Source of the DNA: Polaribacter litorisediminis
GTDB lineage: Bacteria; Bacteroidota; Bacteroidia; Flavobacteriales; Flavobacteriaceae
Assembly: GCF_019968605.1 (NCBI RefSeq)
Contig: NZ_CP082966.1
Location: 3,027,501 to 3,091,500 of the forward strand
DNA: 64,000 nucleotides
Reading direction: 5' to 3'
Shown: positions 17,546-28,167 of the stretch, piece by piece
Numbering within the stretch: the first letter of the stretch is position 1
How the letters are laid out: each line of letters begins with the position of its first letter
Position numbers and translations under genes: made by a program
The notes under the pieces: generated by a model
Told to the model about the DNA's origin: nothing
Databases searched by the model: none
Seen by the model: only the letters and a program-made list of their open reading frames with translations

Positions 17546-19051
17546 TTAATTGATTACAATGGTTTGAATTGCATGTGGCAATAGTTGTAATTTAGATGTT
17601 TTTAAATCAATTGTAATTGTATAGTCTAAAGTTTTATCAGAAGTATTCATTGCTATAATTGCAATACTGTTATTTGTATTTTTAAAAGCTGTAGAAATAA
17701 TACTATTAGAACTTGTAACACTGGTAATTCTTTTTGCTCCTGGTCTTATAAATTTAGAAAAATGACCAATGTAATAAAAGGAGTTTGTAAAGGTTAACTC
17801 ATCTGTTTGTGTGTTTCCATGAACTGGGGCAAAACATAAATTTCCAACATGATTTGGCCCTCCAGTTTCATCTAAAAGGATATTCCAATCTGTCCATGCA
17901 ACAGTGCCATTGTTAAAATCTTTAATCATCGATTTTCCATAACGTTCTGCTAATGATGGATCTTCATTTTCTAATCTTTTAACGTCATATCCTTCATTAC
18001 ATCCTTCCGTAAAAATCAGTTTTTTATCGGGATACGCTTCTTGTACGCTGGCCACATTTGAAAACATTGGATTGTCGTCTTTCCAATCTTCATACCAATG
18101 AAAACCTGTTCCCCAAACGTATTTTGCGGCTTCTGGATCGTTTAAAATAGTACTTGCTCTTTGATATAATAAATCTCTATTATGATCCCAAACTATAATT
18201 TTTTTATCGCCTAAACCATCTTTTTCTAATGTTGGTCCTAAATAATTTTTTAAAAAATCGCGCTCTTCTTCTGCTGTATAAATACACGATTCCCAACGTT
18301 GCACAGCCATTGGCTCATTTTGAATAGAAAGACCCCAAATTGGAATTCCCTCTTTTTCATAAGCTTTTATAAATTTAGAGTAATAATTTGCCCAAGGTTG
18401 GTAAAATTCTTCCTTTAATTTACCTCCTTTTAACATGCTGTTATTTGTTTTCATAAATGCAGGAGGACTCCAAGGACTTGCATACATGGTTAATTTGCCA
18501 CCTGCAGCTTCAATTGCTTTTTTTGTAAACGGAATTCTATATTTTTTATCATGATCTACAGAAAAGGTTTTGAGTTCTTTATCACCTTCTTTAACATAGG
18601 TGTAACTTGCTGTTGAAAAATCGCAACTGTGAATAATTGTTCTTGCTAACGAATAGCCAATCCCTTTTTCTATATCAAAATAGGCTTCTAAAAACAGCTT
18701 TTGGTTTTCTTTTGATAATTTATAAAAGGTTTCTGCAGAAGCATCTGTTAAAGCTGCACCTATTCCTACAAATTCTTGAAATTGATTTTTAGGATCAACT
18801 ACAATATCTATCTCTGTTTCTAACGGTTGTTTAAAGTCTGAAAATGAAATGGTATCTGTTAGTGTAAGTTTTAATTCTGAGTTATGAGCTGTGGTATAAA
18901 CTTTTACTGTTGCTGTTGCAATATCAAAAGAGATTTGTTCTTTTTCTAATTGATTTTCATCATTGCTTTTTACTTCTTTACATTGATAAAAACCAAAAGA
19001 AATAAGAAGCATACAAAAATATAAAGACTGTCTTTTTAAACTTTTTTTCAT
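17546..19051 (-). CDS. GH30 glucanase lipoprotein (probable beta-1,6-glucosidase activity)
   Basis: A 501-residue glycoside hydrolase of family GH30. A lipoprotein signal ends at FYQC (about residue 24). The acid/base Glu is in SIQNEPMAVQRWESC (about 248) and the nucleophile Glu in KLIFTEGCNEGY (about 345). ASPWSPPAFMKTNNSM (about 190) is typical of the family. Subfamily GH30_3 members split beta-1,6 branches, fitting laminarin or similar branched beta-glucans, and the neighbours GH16, GH3 and GH5 support this. Predicted to be anchored at the membrane facing the periplasm or surface. Confidence 0.9.
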   Translation of the reverse strand: MKKSLKRQSLYFCMLLISFGFYQCKEVKSNDENQLEKEQISFDIATATVKVYTTAHNSELKLTLTDTISFSDFKQPLETEIDIVVDPKNQFQEFVGIGAALTDASAETFYKLSKENQKLFLEAYFDIEKGIGYSLARTIIHSCDFSTASYTYVKEGDKELKTFSVDHDKKYRIPFTKKAIEAAGGKLTMYASPWSPPAFMKTNNSMLKGGKLKEEFYQPWANYYSKFIKAYEKEGIPIWGLSIQNEPMAVQRWESCIYTAEEERDFLKNYLGPTLEKDGLGDKKIIVWDHNRDLLYQRASTILNDPEAAKYVWGTGFHWYEDWKDDNPMFSNVASVQEAYPDKKLIFTEGCNEGYDVKRLENEDPSLAERYGKSMIKDFNNGTVAWTDWNILLDETGGPNHVGNLCFAPVHGNTQTDELTFTNSFYYIGHFSKFIRPGAKRITSVTSSNSIISTAFKNTNNSIAIIAMNTSDKTLDYTITIDLKTSKLQLLPHAIQTIVIN

Positions 19052-19119
19052 CTGTTTATTTGTTATTGATAAAGTATCAAATTTAATTATTGTACTAAAA
19101 AATCGAAATTTAGTGATGG

Positions 19120-20964
19120 CTACTTTTTATCACTTTCGTTGTTTTTATAAGTTAAACCGTACCCAAAATTATACAATGGTTCTTTTGATGTATCCCAAAA
19201 ATTAACACCATATTTTTCATTAAAATCTTCTACAGATTTAGGCCAAGAATGTGGCAATTTACCCATAAAATCGTAATCACCAAAAAGCACCTCTGCAATT
19301 CCATCTCCTTCTGATCCTGGCAACCAAGCAGCAATAAATGCATCGGATACATGTATTTGTTTTGTAGTTACTAAAGGTCTTCCAGAAATTAAAACAACTA
19401 CTGTTTTAACGCCATTTTCAGCATATTTTGTTATGTATTTTTGATGTGACTCACTTAAAGTTAGTTTATTTTCTTTATTCGAATCATTAATATCTCCAAA
19501 CATTTCTGCATAAGGTGTTTCACCCACAACAATGATGGCTACATCTGCATCAAAATGATTTTCTGTGGCTTCTTTATCATAAACAATTTCTGCTTTGGTA
19601 ATGGCTTTTATGCCGTCTAAAATAGTCGTTGCACCTTTGTAATTTTCTCTTATACCTTGCCAAGCCATTGTCCAACCACCAGATTGCAATCCTGAATTAT
19701 TAGCATGTTCCCCTACCACAACTATTTTTTTAAAGTCTTTACTTAATGGTAAAATACGATTCTTATTTTTTAACAATACTAATGATTCACGAACAGCCTC
19801 TCTTGCTTTATTTCGATGATTTTGACTTCCAATTTTTGAGATTAAAGATGAATTTGGATATGGGTTTTTAAATAAATCGAGTCTAAATTTTTGTCTTAAA
19901 ATTCTTTTAACAGCATCATTAATTCTATCAATAGAAACCAAATCATTCGCAACTGCATTTTTTAATCCATTTTGAAAAACTTCTAAATCACCATCAACAG
20001 CCATCAACACATCTACACCTGCATTAATTACTTCATTTTTACCAAACCTAGAATAGCCTTTCCAATCAGATATGACAATTCCGTCAAAACCCATATTTTT
20101 TTTTAAGGTATCGTTAATTAAAACTTTATGAGCGTGCATTGGTATGCCTGTTAACGTGTTAAATGAAGCCATTACTGCGCCTACTTTCGCTTTTACAGCA
20201 GCTTTGTAAGGTGGTAATAATTTTCCTGAAACTTCTTTCATAGATAAAGACGTATTTCCTCCTTCTATTCCGAAATCTGTTGCTCCATCGCCAATAAAAT
20301 GTTTAGCCGTTGCCATTACTGTATGGCTGTCTTTTAAATTTCCTTGAAGACCTTCTATTGAAGCTTTTGCCATTTTAGTTGTTAGTACCGTGTTTTCTGA
20401 AAATGCTTCGTACACTCTTCCCCATTTTTCATTATAAGGAATGGCAACACAAGGGGAAAATGTCCAATTAAAACCTGTAGCTTGCACTTCAATCGCTGTA
20501 ATTTGAGCAACTTCTTTTACCAAAGTTGTATTTTGAGTTGCGCCCAAACCAATATTATGAGGAAAAATAGTTGCGCCTTGAAAAGTATTTTGACCATGAA
20601 CAGCATCTACCGCAAATAATAAAGGAATTCCTAAACGCGTTGATAGGGCTTTTTCTTGCAAAGCTTTAAATCTGTTTTGCCATCCTAAAGCATCATTTCC
20701 TGGATTTGGGCCTTGAGTATGGATTACAGATCCAATGAATTTTGTGGCAATATCATTATCTGAATCCATATCTGCAAAATGTCGTACTTGAGACATTTGC
20801 CCTATTTTTTCGTCTAAAGTCATTAAGGCTAATAATGAATCAACTTTGTTTTCAATACGTCTATCTTCATTAAAATAAGTTTTGTTTTTACATCCGTTTA
20901 AAACGGAAATCAAAAAAACAATTGATAGCAAGTAAAATTTAGGTTCAATCCTTGATGGAATCAT
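19120..20964 (-). CDS. GH3 beta-glucosidase lipoprotein
   Basis: A 614-residue family 3 hydrolase with a lipoprotein signal (ISVLNGCKNK). The N-terminal barrel contains LFAVDAVHGQN, ATAKHFIGDGATDFG and the nucleophile Asp in GIVISDWKGY (about residue 300). The second domain starts near NRILPLSKDF and contains VVVGETPYAEMFGD, and the protein ends with WDTSKEPLYNFGYGLTY. It releases glucose from the non-reducing end of beta-gluco-oligosaccharides in the periplasm. Length and domain order match BglX-like enzymes lacking the C-terminal fibronectin domain. It lies 68 bp upstream of GH30, in the same operon. Confidence 0.95.
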   Translation of the reverse strand: MIPSRIEPKFYLLSIVFLISVLNGCKNKTYFNEDRRIENKVDSLLALMTLDEKIGQMSQVRHFADMDSDNDIATKFIGSVIHTQGPNPGNDALGWQNRFKALQEKALSTRLGIPLLFAVDAVHGQNTFQGATIFPHNIGLGATQNTTLVKEVAQITAIEVQATGFNWTFSPCVAIPYNEKWGRVYEAFSENTVLTTKMAKASIEGLQGNLKDSHTVMATAKHFIGDGATDFGIEGGNTSLSMKEVSGKLLPPYKAAVKAKVGAVMASFNTLTGIPMHAHKVLINDTLKKNMGFDGIVISDWKGYSRFGKNEVINAGVDVLMAVDGDLEVFQNGLKNAVANDLVSIDRINDAVKRILRQKFRLDLFKNPYPNSSLISKIGSQNHRNKAREAVRESLVLLKNKNRILPLSKDFKKIVVVGEHANNSGLQSGGWTMAWQGIRENYKGATTILDGIKAITKAEIVYDKEATENHFDADVAIIVVGETPYAEMFGDINDSNKENKLTLSESHQKYITKYAENGVKTVVVLISGRPLVTTKQIHVSDAFIAAWLPGSEGDGIAEVLFGDYDFMGKLPHSWPKSVEDFNEKYGVNFWDTSKEPLYNFGYGLTYKNNESDKK

Positions 20965-21031
20965 ATATTTTTATGAATAAAAGTTTATCGGTATATTAGG
21001 TTTAAAAAGTTGGTTTTATGAAACTTGATGA

Positions 21032-21889
21032 TTATTTATATTCGTGTTTTACCCAATCAACTTCCATAACCCACTCTTTACTCTTCATTGGAGAATCTGT
21101 AATTTTAGCAAAATTTAAAATAGCAAACATAGGCTCAGGATATTTGTCTCCTTCACCAACATTTCTATAGATCTCTTTATCATCCACTCTGTACACTAAA
21201 TCACTACCTTCCCACTCAACAGAATACTCATGATATTCATTTAGAGTAACATCAAAACCTTTTCTCAAGCTCCACCAATCACCTTTATCACATTCGCCTA
21301 AACTTTTGATAGCACCTGCTGTAAAATGGTCTTTTTGATGATCTCCGTGATGTTCAAAAATATCAATTTCACCAGAACCTGTTAAAGGCCAACAAATATT
21401 TTCATTTTCTTCTTGTACGGGTGATTCGTTATTTTGTGCACCTAAAAGCCACCAAGCAGGAAACATACTTGGCTCCCCATTACTCCCTAATTTTAATCTT
21501 GCAGTCCATTTACCTTTGATAAATTCTTTTTTGTTTTTAGATACAATGCGTCCTGCTACATATTGCGTTTCTGGATGCTGTTTTCCATTTTTATCCAAGT
21601 TATCACAGGGGCTTGGTTTACCTGTATCTACCACTTTCAATTTTAAGGTACCCTCACTCACTTCTCTTGTTCCAAATTCACCATCAGGCACATAGCAATG
21701 TGTTTCATTATTTACCCAAATGCGTTGGTCTTGCCAATTATTTGAATTAAAAGTATCGAAGTTGTCTAGAAAATCTACTTTCCATTCACCCGAAGTTGGG
21801 TTTTTATTTGAATCTTTTTTTTCTTTTGGTTTACATGCGAATATTAGTGTTCCTAATAAGATTAAATTTAATAAAAATATTTTTTTCAT
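21032..21889 (-). CDS. GH16 endo-beta-1,3-glucanase (laminarinase) lipoprotein
   Basis: A 285-residue GH16 enzyme with a lipoprotein signal ending at IFACK. The catalytic signature GEIDIFEHHG (about residue 175) holds the nucleophile and acid/base Glu with the bulge residue of the laminarinase type (E-x-D-x-x-E). Substrate-lining tryptophans occur in MFPAWWLLG, and the chain ends VDWVKHEYK as in this family. It should cut beta-1,3-glucan at the cell surface, making oligosaccharides for the SusCD pair. A short hypothetical gene separates it from GH5. Confidence 0.93.
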   Translation of the reverse strand: MKKIFLLNLILLGTLIFACKPKEKKDSNKNPTSGEWKVDFLDNFDTFNSNNWQDQRIWVNNETHCYVPDGEFGTREVSEGTLKLKVVDTGKPSPCDNLDKNGKQHPETQYVAGRIVSKNKKEFIKGKWTARLKLGSNGEPSMFPAWWLLGAQNNESPVQEENENICWPLTGSGEIDIFEHHGDHQKDHFTAGAIKSLGECDKGDWWSLRKGFDVTLNEYHEYSVEWEGSDLVYRVDDKEIYRNVGEGDKYPEPMFAILNFAKITDSPMKSKEWVMEVDWVKHEYK

Positions 21890-21929
21890 GATTCGTTTTA
21901 AATTAGGTGTTTAATAATGTTATTCAAGT

Positions 21930-22151
21930 TTAAATGGTAGCTGACTCTATGGCAAAATACAACTCATTATCATCTATAAATCTTAGAATCAATATTTTAC
22001 TCAATTCATCTATAGTTGATAAATCTTCTTTTTGGTTTTTTATTACTTTTAAATTGTCATCCATTTCTTTATCGCCATAAAAAGGTTTTTGAGCCTCTAG
22101 ATATTCAACAATTTGTTGTTTGAGTGTTTTCATAGTTTTTCCTGATATCAA
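21930..22151 (-). CDS. Hypothetical small protein
   Basis: A 73-residue frame (68 if ATG at 22133 is used) on the operon strand between GH5 and GH16. It is acidic and helical in character (LKQQIVEYLEAQKPFYGDKE, then STIDELSKILILRFIDDNEL). No signal peptide and no known domain. Possibly a small cytoplasmic protein, possibly a chance frame; the 170-bp untranslated stretch before it (22152-22321) shows nothing. Confidence 0.45.
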   Translation of the reverse strand: MISGKTMKTLKQQIVEYLEAQKPFYGDKEMDDNLKVIKNQKEDLSTIDELSKILILRFIDDNELYFAIESATI

Positions 22152-22321
22152 TTTACTAATACCTTCTGTTTCTATTGCATTTACAATTCAAATTGATTGA
22201 AAATACTCTTTTACTTTTTTCAGTAATCTTCTCTTTTGCCCTTTTGATATTGCAAAAGGAATTGTTAGAATTAAATAGATAACATTAAAAGGTGCTGCAA
22301 TTTTCTTCAAGTTGAATTTGT

Positions 22322-25012
22322 TTAATTTTTTATTATTTTTTTCTGAAATTGCCCTTTGTTTGTTTCGATTATTAAGAAATAAACTCCCGGTTTTAAGTTC
22401 GATAAATTATATACGTTCTTTATTAAATCAGGTTGTATTTTGTTTATCAAACGACCATTCGCATCAATAATACTTAATTTCTGAAGAACTTGTTCATTAT
22501 TTAATATAATTTGGTAATTCTCTGAAACAGGGTTTGGAAATATTGATATATCATCACTTACGACATCTTCAGTGCTTAAGCTACTTACAAATTCAAACTC
22601 AAACCAATTCATATTAAAACCACTTTGTAACACTTTCATTTTTAACGTATAAATACCCTCGTTTAAAGTTGTTTGTGCAGCACTTGTTTGCCAAGATTGC
22701 CAGCCACCAGTTACAGGTAAATTCATGATAGAAACACTTTGCACATTCTCATTATTTAATAATTCAAATTCTACTTCACCAACATTTGATTCTGCTGCTG
22801 TTCTAACATTTAAATTATAATTTCCACTATCCGCAATATAGATTAAGTATTCTGCATAATCTCCAGCATCTGTGAACCCTATATTTTGCCCTGCACCAGT
22901 ATCCGTTGTGCTTTCTGTTTGTAAACCAAATTGATTCGAAAAGTCCTCTGCTTGAATTTTTCCAGGCACTAGAAGTCTAGTTATCAAATTATTTTCTACA
23001 ATTTTACTTTGAAAAGCAGGTAAAGTAGCGTTAAATGTTGATGTAATACTGTTACCGTTATAACTGACTTTAATTTCATCTTGATAAAATAAATAATTCT
23101 CTAACTCAATGGTAATTAATCGATTATTAGAAGGATTTATTGCTGATGATGTTATGGTCCTTGTGGCATTATTTACAGTTACTTCAAACAAATCATTTGT
23201 AAGTTCTTGACTGTTTAGAGGATGATTTAAAATGATTTTAATCGATTTTTCATCATCATTTGTGCTAGCACTTAAAACATTAAAAGCGGGTATAGCCTCT
23301 GTTGATTGTAAGAATTCGATACTACTCATATTGTAAGATGCATTGCCATCTACCAAAATTTTAAGCACATGTGTACCTGCTTCAATATATTTATTGGTAA
23401 CCGTTTGGAATACAAAGTTATTCCAACCGCCTGTGCTTCCTAAAGTAACAGCTCCTGCAAAATCAACATCATCTAAAAAGAACTTTGGTTTTCCGCCAGT
23501 TTGTTCTGTAGCATATCTAAATTTGAAATTGTAGAAACCCGTTTCTTCAACATTTACGGTATATTTTAACCATTCGTTTTTTTGTGTAAAACCAATATGA
23601 TACCCATTACTATTTGTATTGTCTGTATTGGTTTGAATATCTACACCATCGTTTCTATAGTTCCAACCAGAGTTCCAAGGCTGATAATTGCCCGTAGACA
23701 AACTATAATTTCCATAATCCATATCGTTATACGCAATACCATTGCTCCCTAAATCATAATCAGAAAGATAAATGAGCCCTGGAATGGTATGGTTTTTATA
23801 CGGAATGTGGGTTTCATCTTGTGGTTGTCTAATACAGGCATCCACAACATCTCTATAGTATTCGTTATTATCTACTAATAAATCGTCCGTTAACTGTTTT
23901 AATCCGTCGATGGCATCTTGTGCTGATGGCTGTGTAGCTTCGCCTTTCCAATAGTTAATAATGGCTTCGTATTTTGGATTTGAATTTATTGAAAAAGGAC
24001 TTACTATTGTCTCAATTCTTTTCCAAGGCCACCAAGACCAACCAATATCATTGTCTTCAAATAAATTGATAGCTTCTGTGTACCAAACATTCGAATTTTC
24101 ACCAGATTCTCCCATCCAAAGTGGTACGTTGTGTTGGTTTCTCATATCTAAAACCCACTGAATGGAAGCAGTATCATTATAGGTCCAATATTTATGGAAA
24201 CTATAGACCATATTCGAATCCCAAGGAGGCGTTAAACCTGTAAAATCATTGGCAAACCAGTTTCCTTCAATATAAATAATATGATTGGAGTCATGGGCTC
24301 TTATGGCATTGGTTGCTCTTACGTACAAATCTCTCAAAACTCCAGATTCTAAAGGCCAGTTGACTTCATTAAGTAAATCATATCCGCCAATCCATTCTTT
24401 GTCTTTGTATCTTTCTGCTAACTTACCCCACAAAGCAACGGTTTTGCTTTTATTCAATTCGCTTTCCCAAAGAGAAGGTTTATCTGAGTCATAATCTGAA
24501 ATTGCTGCGTCTTGACCTTGTCCTCCAGGAGCTGCATGTAGGTCTAGAATAAGATAAATTTCATTTGCTTCGCACCAAGTTAAGAGTTCATCAACCATTT
24601 CAAAACCTGTTTCTAACCAAGTATTTTCGCCTTGTACAGGTTCAGCTTCTATGGGTGGTGTAAACAAATTGTAATGCATAGCTAAACGTACACTGTTATA
24701 TCCCCATTTTTTAATGGAATCTAAATCTTGTTTGGTAAAAAAATTCTTGCGCCAATTGGTGTAAAACGTTTTGGTTTCTTCTTCTCCAATTAACAGGTCT
24801 AATTTTTCTATAAACTCATGTTGAGTGTCTGCGGCTCCAGAAGAATTCATCATATAGCCTTCTTGTAACATCCAACCACCTAAGCCTATTCCTTTTAATA
24901 AAACTTCTTCTCCTTTTGAGTTGATGATTTTTTTACCTAAAGTTCTTAATCCTTGGGCATTGAGAGAAATTGCACCTATTAAAAACAGATACATTACATA
25001 TTTTTTTATCAT
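22322..25012 (-). CDS. GH5 glucanase with two CBM6-like modules and a T9SS sorting tail
   Basis: An 896-residue secreted enzyme. Signal peptide (1-19), then a GH5 barrel (about 20-370): GIGLGGWMLQEGY, LDLHAAPGGQG, acid/base Glu in GYDLLNEVNWP (about 215), nucleophile Glu in PLWMGESGEN (about 305). Two CBM6-like beta-sandwiches follow (about 415-570 and 680-800: PGKIQAEDFSNQFG, GDYAEYLIYI), with a bacterial Ig-like linker between. The end (ISIFPNPVSENYQI ... GVYFLIIETNKGQFQKKIIKN in outline) is a type A type IX secretion tail, so it is exported and surface-attached. GH5 plus CBM6 suits an endo-acting beta-1,3- or beta-1,6-glucanase; the linkage is not certain. Confidence 0.9.
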   Translation of the reverse strand: MIKKYVMYLFLIGAISLNAQGLRTLGKKIINSKGEEVLLKGIGLGGWMLQEGYMMNSSGAADTQHEFIEKLDLLIGEEETKTFYTNWRKNFFTKQDLDSIKKWGYNSVRLAMHYNLFTPPIEAEPVQGENTWLETGFEMVDELLTWCEANEIYLILDLHAAPGGQGQDAAISDYDSDKPSLWESELNKSKTVALWGKLAERYKDKEWIGGYDLLNEVNWPLESGVLRDLYVRATNAIRAHDSNHIIYIEGNWFANDFTGLTPPWDSNMVYSFHKYWTYNDTASIQWVLDMRNQHNVPLWMGESGENSNVWYTEAINLFEDNDIGWSWWPWKRIETIVSPFSINSNPKYEAIINYWKGEATQPSAQDAIDGLKQLTDDLLVDNNEYYRDVVDACIRQPQDETHIPYKNHTIPGLIYLSDYDLGSNGIAYNDMDYGNYSLSTGNYQPWNSGWNYRNDGVDIQTNTDNTNSNGYHIGFTQKNEWLKYTVNVEETGFYNFKFRYATEQTGGKPKFFLDDVDFAGAVTLGSTGGWNNFVFQTVTNKYIEAGTHVLKILVDGNASYNMSSIEFLQSTEAIPAFNVLSASTNDDEKSIKIILNHPLNSQELTNDLFEVTVNNATRTITSSAINPSNNRLITIELENYLFYQDEIKVSYNGNSITSTFNATLPAFQSKIVENNLITRLLVPGKIQAEDFSNQFGLQTESTTDTGAGQNIGFTDAGDYAEYLIYIADSGNYNLNVRTAAESNVGEVEFELLNNENVQSVSIMNLPVTGGWQSWQTSAAQTTLNEGIYTLKMKVLQSGFNMNWFEFEFVSSLSTEDVVSDDISIFPNPVSENYQIILNNEQVLQKLSIIDANGRLINKIQPDLIKNVYNLSNLKPGVYFLIIETNKGQFQKKIIKN

Positions 25013-25026
25013 TTTTTTTTTGTTTT

Positions 25027-26244
25027 TTATAAATTATCTAAACCATATAAGGTAATTTCTGAGCCAACAGTAATCTGAGTACTACCGTAATTTGAAGTGA
25101 TCGAAAATTTTAAATATCTAAATTGCTCTGAAGTGTTTGGTAAACTAAATTCGTGACCCTCAATAGCTTCTTGAAAAGCCGCTGTAGTAATATTACCTGC
25201 TGCATCTCTTGGGTCTCCAATATCAAATTGACCTAATAAATCCCAAGTTTGGCCGTCATTACTGGAGTATAAATCGAACGTTTTTATGTTTTCTTCTTGA
25301 TAATGATACGTAACACCTCCACCATTAAACCAAAATGCTCTTTGCCAAACTTTAAATCGCTGAATTTTTACATTTTTATTTAAATCAATCACAATATCTA
25401 AAGGAAAATTTAAGCTACCTCCATTATTATCTCTGGTGATGATAAAATAACTATTATCGGCATCTGTTTCTACAGTATCAACTACATCATCCCAAAAATT
25501 AACGGTTCTACCTTCAAAAGCATCTCCGTTTATGGATTGATTAGCAATAAGTGTCCAAGTTGATTTATCTATCTTTTCTTCAAATAAAGGAGTATATTTT
25601 CCTTTTTCTACAAGTTCTGTAATATTACCATCAAAGTCTTCGACCTTAGTGAAAAACGTTAACTCTTTAGCTGCTAAACCTCTTATAAAAATACTTTCTT
25701 GAGGATTATTTGATGACAATATTCTAATGGTTTCTTCGCCATCATCAAGAATATGAACATAGACAAAAACAGTTTTAGAGGCTATGTTTTCCCAAGTGAT
25801 TTTTACCCCTCCTAAATCTGGAGTAATATTGACACTCTCTTGTACTAAAAAAATAAAAGATTCTAAAGGTGTAAAAGCTACTTCTACAGTATTAGATACA
25901 TTTTTATTCAAATCAATTACATACAACTTTACGTTTACAGGTGTAGATTGATTTAATCCATTTACTTCAATAGAGGTATTATGTTTGCTTGCCACTTTAA
26001 AAACTTCTTCTCCTTGCGAATTTGTATAAATTGCTTTTACATACAAAATATCATCATCTGATGGAAGCGAATAATTAATAATGCCTCCTCCATTAGTAGG
26101 AGTAACACTCACATTAGATACAATTCCTGGAGCTGTTCTATCTATATTATCATCTTCTGAACATGCAATAATTGTTATAAAAACAAAGATTGCAAAGAAT
26201 ACGATTTTATTAATTTGTTTTCTCATAATGTCTATTTTTACCAA
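25027..26244 (-). CDS. Surface glycan-binding lipoprotein (DUF4959/DUF5000 type)
   Basis: A 405-residue lipoprotein (signal ends IIACSEDDN). It has two fibronectin-like repeats (about 35-125 starting TAPGIVSNVSVTP, and 130-225) and a C-terminal discoidin-like domain (about 250-400: KVWQRAFWFNGG, IKTFDLYSSNDGQTWDLLG). This is the DUF4959-DUF5126-DUF5000 arrangement of proteins encoded right after SusD, which hold polysaccharide at the surface. Its start overlaps the susD stop by 7 bp, showing coupled translation. Confidence 0.88.
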   Translation of the reverse strand: MVKIDIMRKQINKIVFFAIFVFITIIACSEDDNIDRTAPGIVSNVSVTPTNGGGIINYSLPSDDDILYVKAIYTNSQGEEVFKVASKHNTSIEVNGLNQSTPVNVKLYVIDLNKNVSNTVEVAFTPLESFIFLVQESVNITPDLGGVKITWENIASKTVFVYVHILDDGEETIRILSSNNPQESIFIRGLAAKELTFFTKVEDFDGNITELVEKGKYTPLFEEKIDKSTWTLIANQSINGDAFEGRTVNFWDDVVDTVETDADNSYFIITRDNNGGSLNFPLDIVIDLNKNVKIQRFKVWQRAFWFNGGGVTYHYQEENIKTFDLYSSNDGQTWDLLGQFDIGDPRDAAGNITTAAFQEAIEGHEFSLPNTSEQFRYLKFSITSNYGSTQITVGSEITLYGLDNL

Positions 26245-28157
26245 CCTGGATTTTGAACTAGATTAGGATTTCTTGATAATTCTGTAAAGCTTATAGGCTG
26301 GAAATAATCTCTAGGGGAGTTAAAAGAACGCTGACCTATTTCTTTAATTTGATAATAATTTGCTTCGGAGTCTTCATTAATAGACCAACCTCTAATTGGC
26401 GTTGAAAAATACTCTGTTCCTAATTTCCATCTTCGAACATCGTAATAACGATGAGCTTCAAAAGCCAGTTCTATAGATCTTTCTTGCCGTATAATTTCTC
26501 TTAAACCTTCTTGACTTAAATGTTTGTTAATAGAAATTGCGTTATCCGGATTACTCCAAGCATCTTCTACTGAGGGTATTCCTGCTCTTTCACGTATCAT
26601 ATTTAAAGATTCATAAACTAGTGCAGATGGCCCACTAACCTCATTTAGTGCCTCTGCATAATTTAAATACAATTCACTTAATCGAATCATTGGCCAAGGA
26701 TAAGAAATGGCTTTATTATAAGCGTCTCCTTCGGTATCTTGGTGTACCAACTTTTTTAAAGCATAACCCGTTTCTAGAAAATCGCCTGTATTTGCAACTC
26801 TACCGTGTGTTTCTCCGCTTCTCATTTTTAAATTCCAAATACTACCCCAAGTTCTATTGATACCCCTATCAAAACCCAAAGATGCATAAAAACGAGGTTC
26901 TCTATCTAAGTTTAATTTTGCAGTTCTATTGGCAAATTGGGCATAAAAACGTTGATTAAAAGCGATAGAAGCAACATCATATCTATTGGTATAATCGAAA
27001 TTTTTATCCTCATTAATGGGTAATCCGTTTTTTGTGTAATAGGTTTCTGCCATTCTTAAAGTTGGCGATAACCATTGCCAAGCAGCTTCTAGAGCAGATG
27101 AATTTGGATCTTTCATTAAAGCAGGAGATTGAATTTGCCAAAACTGCCCATTAGTTACTGGGCTTGAGTTACCCCAAACTAATTCAGAATTCCAAGGATC
27201 TGTAATTGCAAAACGATTACTATATTGATCTCTAACAAATTTAAATTGAAAATTATTCGCATCAAAAGTAGGTGGAGTATCTGTATAATAATACATACTT
27301 ACCCCTTGAGCTATCGCAGCATCTAAAGCCTCTTTTGCTGCATCTGCAGCTAATTGCCACTTAGATTCATCAAAATTTTGATTAAAAAAATGTTCGCCAT
27401 CTTTATTTACGAAATTTGAGTAAAACTCAGTATTTCCATTAAACAAAGGGCTTGCACTATATAAAAGCACCCTTGCTTTTATTGCCCTTGCAATTACCTT
27501 GTCTATTCTGCCTAAATCATTATTACCAACAACTCTTTCGGGTAAATTAGTAATGGCCTCATCAATAGTGTTTGTGATGTATAAAAAGCACTCATCTACT
27601 GTTTTTCTCTCTACTCTTACGGCTTCGTCAGACGCATCTATAGGCAAATTAATATCTATTATTGGGATAGGGCCATAATTACTTAATAATAAAAAGTGAT
27701 AAAATGCCTTTAAAAAACCAACTTCCGCTTTCCATTGATTTTTTTCTGATTCGTTCATATCAACAACCAAATCAATATTTTCTATAAGTATATTACAACT
27801 TCTAATTCCTTCCCATAAAGACCCTTGTCCTCGGCCAATAGCACCAAAACCAGACCAATACCCCATTAAGGGGTTAGAAACCGTTTGTTGCCCTTTCATA
27901 ACTCTAATGGCATCGGGTTCTTTTGGCACTGGTACAGCCAATTCATCACTTAAAAGCGCATAACTTGAGTACGTACCATCATTTTGAGGCAAATAACTGT
28001 AGCAATTAGCTAGCGCATTATAAGCTGTTTCTTTTCTATTAAAAAGTAACCTTAATTCTTGTGTACCATCTGGTACGATGTCTAAATATTTTTCACAACT
28101 ACTAAAAGTGAAGATTGAGAAAAATAATACTAGTATAATTTTATTTTTTATTTTCAT
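26238..28157 (-). CDS. SusD/RagB-family outer-membrane glycan-binding lipoprotein
   Basis: A 639-residue SusD-like protein. Lipoprotein signal ends FSSCEKYLD. TPR-type helices give typical text: YNALANCYSYLP, GFLKAFYHFLLLSNYGPIPI, AIKARVLLYSASPLFNG, and the C-terminal IRLSELYLNYAEALNEV, IRQERSIELAFEAHRYYDVRRW. It forms the lid of the SusC channel and loads gluco-oligosaccharide. It follows susC with an 11-bp gap. Longer than the average (about 550) owing to loops in the middle. Confidence 0.95.
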   Translation of the reverse strand: MKIKNKIILVLFFSIFTFSSCEKYLDIVPDGTQELRLLFNRKETAYNALANCYSYLPQNDGTYSSYALLSDELAVPVPKEPDAIRVMKGQQTVSNPLMGYWSGFGAIGRGQGSLWEGIRSCNILIENIDLVVDMNESEKNQWKAEVGFLKAFYHFLLLSNYGPIPIIDINLPIDASDEAVRVERKTVDECFLYITNTIDEAITNLPERVVGNNDLGRIDKVIARAIKARVLLYSASPLFNGNTEFYSNFVNKDGEHFFNQNFDESKWQLAADAAKEALDAAIAQGVSMYYYTDTPPTFDANNFQFKFVRDQYSNRFAITDPWNSELVWGNSSPVTNGQFWQIQSPALMKDPNSSALEAAWQWLSPTLRMAETYYTKNGLPINEDKNFDYTNRYDVASIAFNQRFYAQFANRTAKLNLDREPRFYASLGFDRGINRTWGSIWNLKMRSGETHGRVANTGDFLETGYALKKLVHQDTEGDAYNKAISYPWPMIRLSELYLNYAEALNEVSGPSALVYESLNMIRERAGIPSVEDAWSNPDNAISINKHLSQEGLREIIRQERSIELAFEAHRYYDVRRWKLGTEYFSTPIRGWSINEDSEANYYQIKEIGQRSFNSPRDYFQPISFTELSRNPNLVQNPGW

Positions 28158-28167
28158 TTTTTTCGCT